The translations under genes and the position numbers were made by a program. Source: Desulfobacterales bacterium (GTDB lineage: Bacteria; Desulfobacterota; Desulfobacteria; Desulfobacterales; RPRI01). From it: 8,866 bases of DNA. The notes under the pieces were generated by a model. The model had not been told where the DNA came from. It searched no databases and was given only the letters and a program-made list of their open reading frames with translations. The stretch spans positions 1 through 8,866 of the forward strand of contig JAUYEO010000293.1 in NCBI GenBank assembly GCA_030689795.1, in the 5' to 3' direction. How positions within the stretch are numbered: position 1 is the first letter of the stretch; every line of letters begins with the position of its first letter. This document shows, in pieces, positions 7,020 to 8,866 of this stretch.

Positions 7020-8168
7020 TCATCCGACTAAAGTCTTGATGTTGAAAAAGCCTGCGAGCGTGTAACCCAGCCCGACGTAACAGGCCAGAACGATGAAGAA
7101 CCACTTCAGTCCTTTTTCCGGGATATACTTTCCGGTGCGGGGTCCGACCATGGAGCCGATGAAAATGCCGACCAACTCGACACCGATCATGAGCCAGTCG
7201 ACAGTAACTCCCTTGATCATGAAGTTGAAGATCGAGAGCACCATGCTGATCAAAACCGCCAGACCTGATGTCCCGGCCGCCACGAACATCGGCAGGCCGA
7301 CCACGCCGGTCAGGAATGGGACATACAGAAAGCCGCCGCCCACGCCGATGAAGGACGAGATGGCGCTGATGAAGAAACCGCCGACGAAGGCCCAGATCGG
7401 GCTGAAGCCGAAGGTTTGTCCGAAGAAGGAAATCTCGATCCGTTTCATACTGAAACTCTGCGTTTTAACTCCCTGCGCGGCGATGTCGCCCTTCTTTTTG
7501 ACGATATCCTCGAACGCCTTGGCGGCTTCCTTGGCTTGTTTCTTGCCGGCCTGCCCCTTGGGCGTCATATCATAAATCATGAAACCGCCGATTATGAACA
7601 CGATCAGGCCGAAGTATCCCTGGTACGCGGAAAACTTGAGTTTGCCCATGGTGGTGTAAACCACCAGAAAGGCCGCGATCAGCGAACCCAGACCAAGGCA
7701 CACACCCAGCGGGATGGTTACGCGCTTCTGCTTGGCGTAGTTGACGCTGGTGACCAGGGCCGACAGCGCAACCAGCCACTGGTTAGACACGCGGATGCTG
7801 TCGGTCACAAATTTGTTCAGCTCCGGCGCCGAGTCTTTGAAGGTTTTGGCGTAAGCCCCCAGGCCGAAAATGGAGATGTGACCCACTCCGGCCATGATCC
7901 CGCCGAAAGCCCCGACCGTGGAGAAGACCCAGCCCACCCAGACCGCCCAGATGAAAGCCACAAACAGGTTGATCTGGAGGCCGCCGGGAATCCCGAGATA
8001 CCCGGGTTTTGCCGCCGGGTCAATCTGGCCTTTCTCAACACCCTGGGGCGCCTTTGCTATGGCATCCTGGAGTTTGCCTGCATGCGCCGCCCCGGCTAAA
8101 GCAATCGGCAATACAAAAACCGCTGCAACCAGCAATACCATTAAAACTTTTTTTAAATTTTTATTCAT
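7020..8168 (-). CDS. TauE/SafE (DUF81) family anion transporter with signal peptide
   Basis: This 382-residue inner-membrane protein belongs to the TauE/SafE family. Members export or import sulfite, sulfoacetate and other sulfur or organic anions, and long versions are common in sulfate reducers. It has a signal-like N-terminus (KKVLMVLLVAAVF..., AHA at 28-30), then about eight TM segments in two halves. Each half carries the glycine-rich family segment: VGAFGGIMAGVG (85-96) and FIGVGGGFLYVPF (273-285). A charged hydrophilic loop (about 202-245, many Lys) separates the halves. Family members are often about 250 residues, so this one is extended at the N-terminus and in the centre. The ATG at 8168 has AAGGGG (8180-8175) 6 nt upstream. 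It is the first gene of the array and lies about 150 nt below the sigma-54 promoter. The substrate is unknown; a sulfur oxyanion is a guess from the family. Confidence 0.9.
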   Translation of the reverse strand: MNKNLKKVLMVLLVAAVFVLPIALAGAAHAGKLQDAIAKAPQGVEKGQIDPAAKPGYLGIPGGLQINLFVAFIWAVWVGWVFSTVGAFGGIMAGVGHISIFGLGAYAKTFKDSAPELNKFVTDSIRVSNQWLVALSALVTSVNYAKQKRVTIPLGVCLGLGSLIAAFLVVYTTMGKLKFSAYQGYFGLIVFIIGGFMIYDMTPKGQAGKKQAKEAAKAFEDIVKKKGDIAAQGVKTQSFSMKRIEISFFGQTFGFSPIWAFVGGFFISAISSFIGVGGGFLYVPFLTGVVGLPMFVAAGTSGLAVLISMVLSIFNFMIKGVTVDWLMIGVELVGIFIGSMVGPRTGKYIPEKGLKWFFIVLACYVGLGYTLAGFFNIKTLVG

Positions 8169-8330
8169 CTTTATCCCCTTTGATTATTGAGTTTTACGTC
8201 TGAAACAATCTTTGCAGTGCTTATAAAATATTTTTCCTTTTCTCACCCCCCTTGCAGATATTTTTTATTTGTAATTGTTCTTGACGACTTCGTAAAAAGA
8301 CCGGTTTTCACCACATTCTTAACAGTAAAC

Positions 8331-8346
8331 AGCAAGGGGTATGCCA
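8331..8346 (-). promoter_or_regulatory. Sigma-54 promoter for the TauE/two-component array
   Basis: Read on the - strand the sequence is TGGCATACCCCTTGCT, matching the -24/-12 consensus TGGCAY-R-N4-TTGCW, with the invariant GG and GC exactly 10 nt apart. Transcription should start near 8320, leaving a leader of about 150 nt before the ATG at 8168. The nearby response regulator is the obvious candidate activator. Confidence 0.8.
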
Positions 8347-8557
8347 TTATGCTTGCATTAAACGATTCATTTGAAGAACATATACTGAAGAAGCATTTAT
8401 TACTATGTATTCAGCCAGTTATCCCGTAGCAGCATGAACAGGGATTTTCAACTCGCTTTTATGCGGATCAACAAAAACGAATTATTAATGCAATTAATAT
8501 CGTGCATCCATTCAGCAAAAAGCATAATAATCTATAAATACAAATTGATATAACCAT

Positions 8558-8592
8558 GCAAATATATTGCTGCACTGCAATAAATATATTGC
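8558..8592. promoter_or_regulatory. Candidate enhancer: two GCAA/TTGC inverted repeats
   Basis: GCAAATATATTGC (8558-8570) and GCAATAAATATATTGC (8577-8592) are two similar inverted repeats, the second with a 6-bp arm (GCAATA/TATTGC). Their centres lie about 20 bp, or two helical turns, apart. They sit about 165-185 nt upstream of the predicted + strand start and about 245-265 nt upstream of the - strand start, the usual range for sigma-54 enhancers. Binding by the window's NtrC-type regulator is inference. Confidence 0.5.
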
Positions 8593-8721
8593 GTCACAAT
8601 CAATTTTTACCCCCTGCCGTAAAAATATATACAAATGCAAACCTCTCCGCTCACAAACTTATCATCCTGTTAACATTAACGATTTTAATGATCGAAACTT
8701 TTTTTAAATAAAAGATTTTTC

Positions 8722-8737
8722 TGGTATAAATATTGCT
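8722..8737 (+). promoter_or_regulatory. Sigma-54 promoter for the divergent gene
   Basis: TGGTATAAATATTGCT has the invariant GG (8723-8724) and GC (8735-8736) separated by exactly 10 nt and a full TTGCT -12 element. The -24 element lacks only the CA of TGGCA. The predicted start is near 8748, leaving an 89-nt leader to the ATG at 8837. Confidence 0.7.
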
Positions 8738-8759
8738 GAATATATCAAATTGACGGTTT

Positions 8760-8817
8760 CGCAAGAAGTCCGAATACGCTCACTTAATGAGCTTTGCGGG
8801 AATTGTTTAATACAATT
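8760..8817 (+). promoter_or_regulatory. Structured 5' leader of the divergent gene
   Basis: The leader can fold into two hairpins. The first is GCTCA (8778-8782)/TGAGC (8788-8792), enclosed by CGCAA (8760-8764)/TTGCG (8794-8798). The second is AATTGT (8801-8806)/ACAATT (8812-8817) with a 5-nt loop, ending just before the GGAGGA ribosome site. This could tune translation or stability; no known riboswitch class is recognised. Confidence 0.35.
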
Positions 8818-8836
8818 ATTCCGGAGGATTACGACG

Positions 8837-8866
8837 ATGGAGAAGGAAGTTTACAGTTTGTGTTTC
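8837..8866 (+). CDS. Start of a divergent gene, N-terminal 10 codons only (partial)
   Basis: The ATG at 8837 follows a strong ribosome site, GGAGGA (8823-8828), with 8-nt spacing, and the frame stays open to the window edge (MEKEVYSLCF). Ten residues do not define a family. A cysteine at position 9 in a signal-less soluble start would fit an iron-sulfur or molybdopterin oxidoreductase N-terminus, but this is only a guess. The gene is divergent from the TauE array and lies downstream of its own sigma-54 promoter match, so it is probably part of the same regulon. Confidence 0.7.
   Translation, partial: MEKEVYSLCF

Larger units (their letters stand above)
8169..8836. other. AT-rich divergent control region
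   Basis: This 668-nt gap separates the - strand TauE gene from the + strand gene starting at 8837. I see no convincing coding region. It holds two outward-facing sigma-54 promoters, paired inverted repeats between them, and a structured leader before 8837. An additional small repeat is ATTAAT-GCA-ATTAAT (8484-8498). The rest of 8347-8557 is AT-rich without a feature I can support. Confidence 0.8.

Noticed and set aside
7416..8099. Long + strand open frame (227 codons) opposite the TauE gene
   Set aside because: It is an antisense shadow of a GC-rich gene; its protein is rich in Gly, Asp, His and Gln without motifs, and the - strand frame has a clear family match.
8187..8429. 80-codon open frame on the + strand in the divergent gap
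   Set aside because: It has no good ribosome site, its residue order looks random, and it runs across the - strand sigma-54 promoter at 8331-8346.

Overview
The window looks like a chromosomal segment of a Gram-negative, anaerobic, probably sulfate-reducing bacterium of the Desulfobacterota (Desulfobacterales-like). This is inferred from three things: a long signal-peptide-bearing TauE/SafE (DUF81) transporter of the type common in sulfate reducers, a sigma-54 two-component system, and a fused CbiM/NikN-type metal transporter. No marker gene fixes the taxonomy.

Left part (1-2847, + strand): the last 52 codons of an outer-membrane beta-barrel protein, then a tight three-gene energy-coupling-factor transporter for Co2+ or Ni2+: cbiM with a fused NikN-like domain, cbiQ and cbiO. 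Both junctions are ATGA start/stop overlaps. A short convergent gap (2848-2937) carries small tandem repeats.

Right part (8168 down to 2938, - strand): a five-gene array reading TauE/SafE transporter, three-TM coiled-coil membrane protein, small histidine-rich membrane protein, PAS histidine kinase, NtrC-family sigma-54 response regulator. The last three are almost certainly co-transcribed (GTGA overlap, 6-nt gap). A perfect 9-bp hairpin separates the transporter from the rest.

Control region (8169-8836): an AT-rich 668-nt gap between the TauE gene and a divergent gene that starts at 8837 and is cut by the window edge. It holds two divergent matches to the sigma-54 -24/-12 promoter, TGGCATACCCCTTGCT on the - strand (8346-8331) and TGGTATAAATATTGCT on the + strand (8722-8737). 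Between them are two adjacent GCAA...TTGC inverted repeats about two helical turns apart, good candidates for the activator's enhancer sites. The simplest model is a self-contained circuit: the membrane proteins and kinase sense a signal, and the kinase phosphorylates the sigma-54 activator. The activator then switches on its own operon, including the transporter, and the divergent gene.

Two oddities stand out. The kinase gene changes codon usage abruptly near position 5376, at the border between its membrane sensor and its PAS domain, as if two genes of different origin were joined. The activator's sigma-54 contact loop reads GAFTHA instead of GAFTGA.
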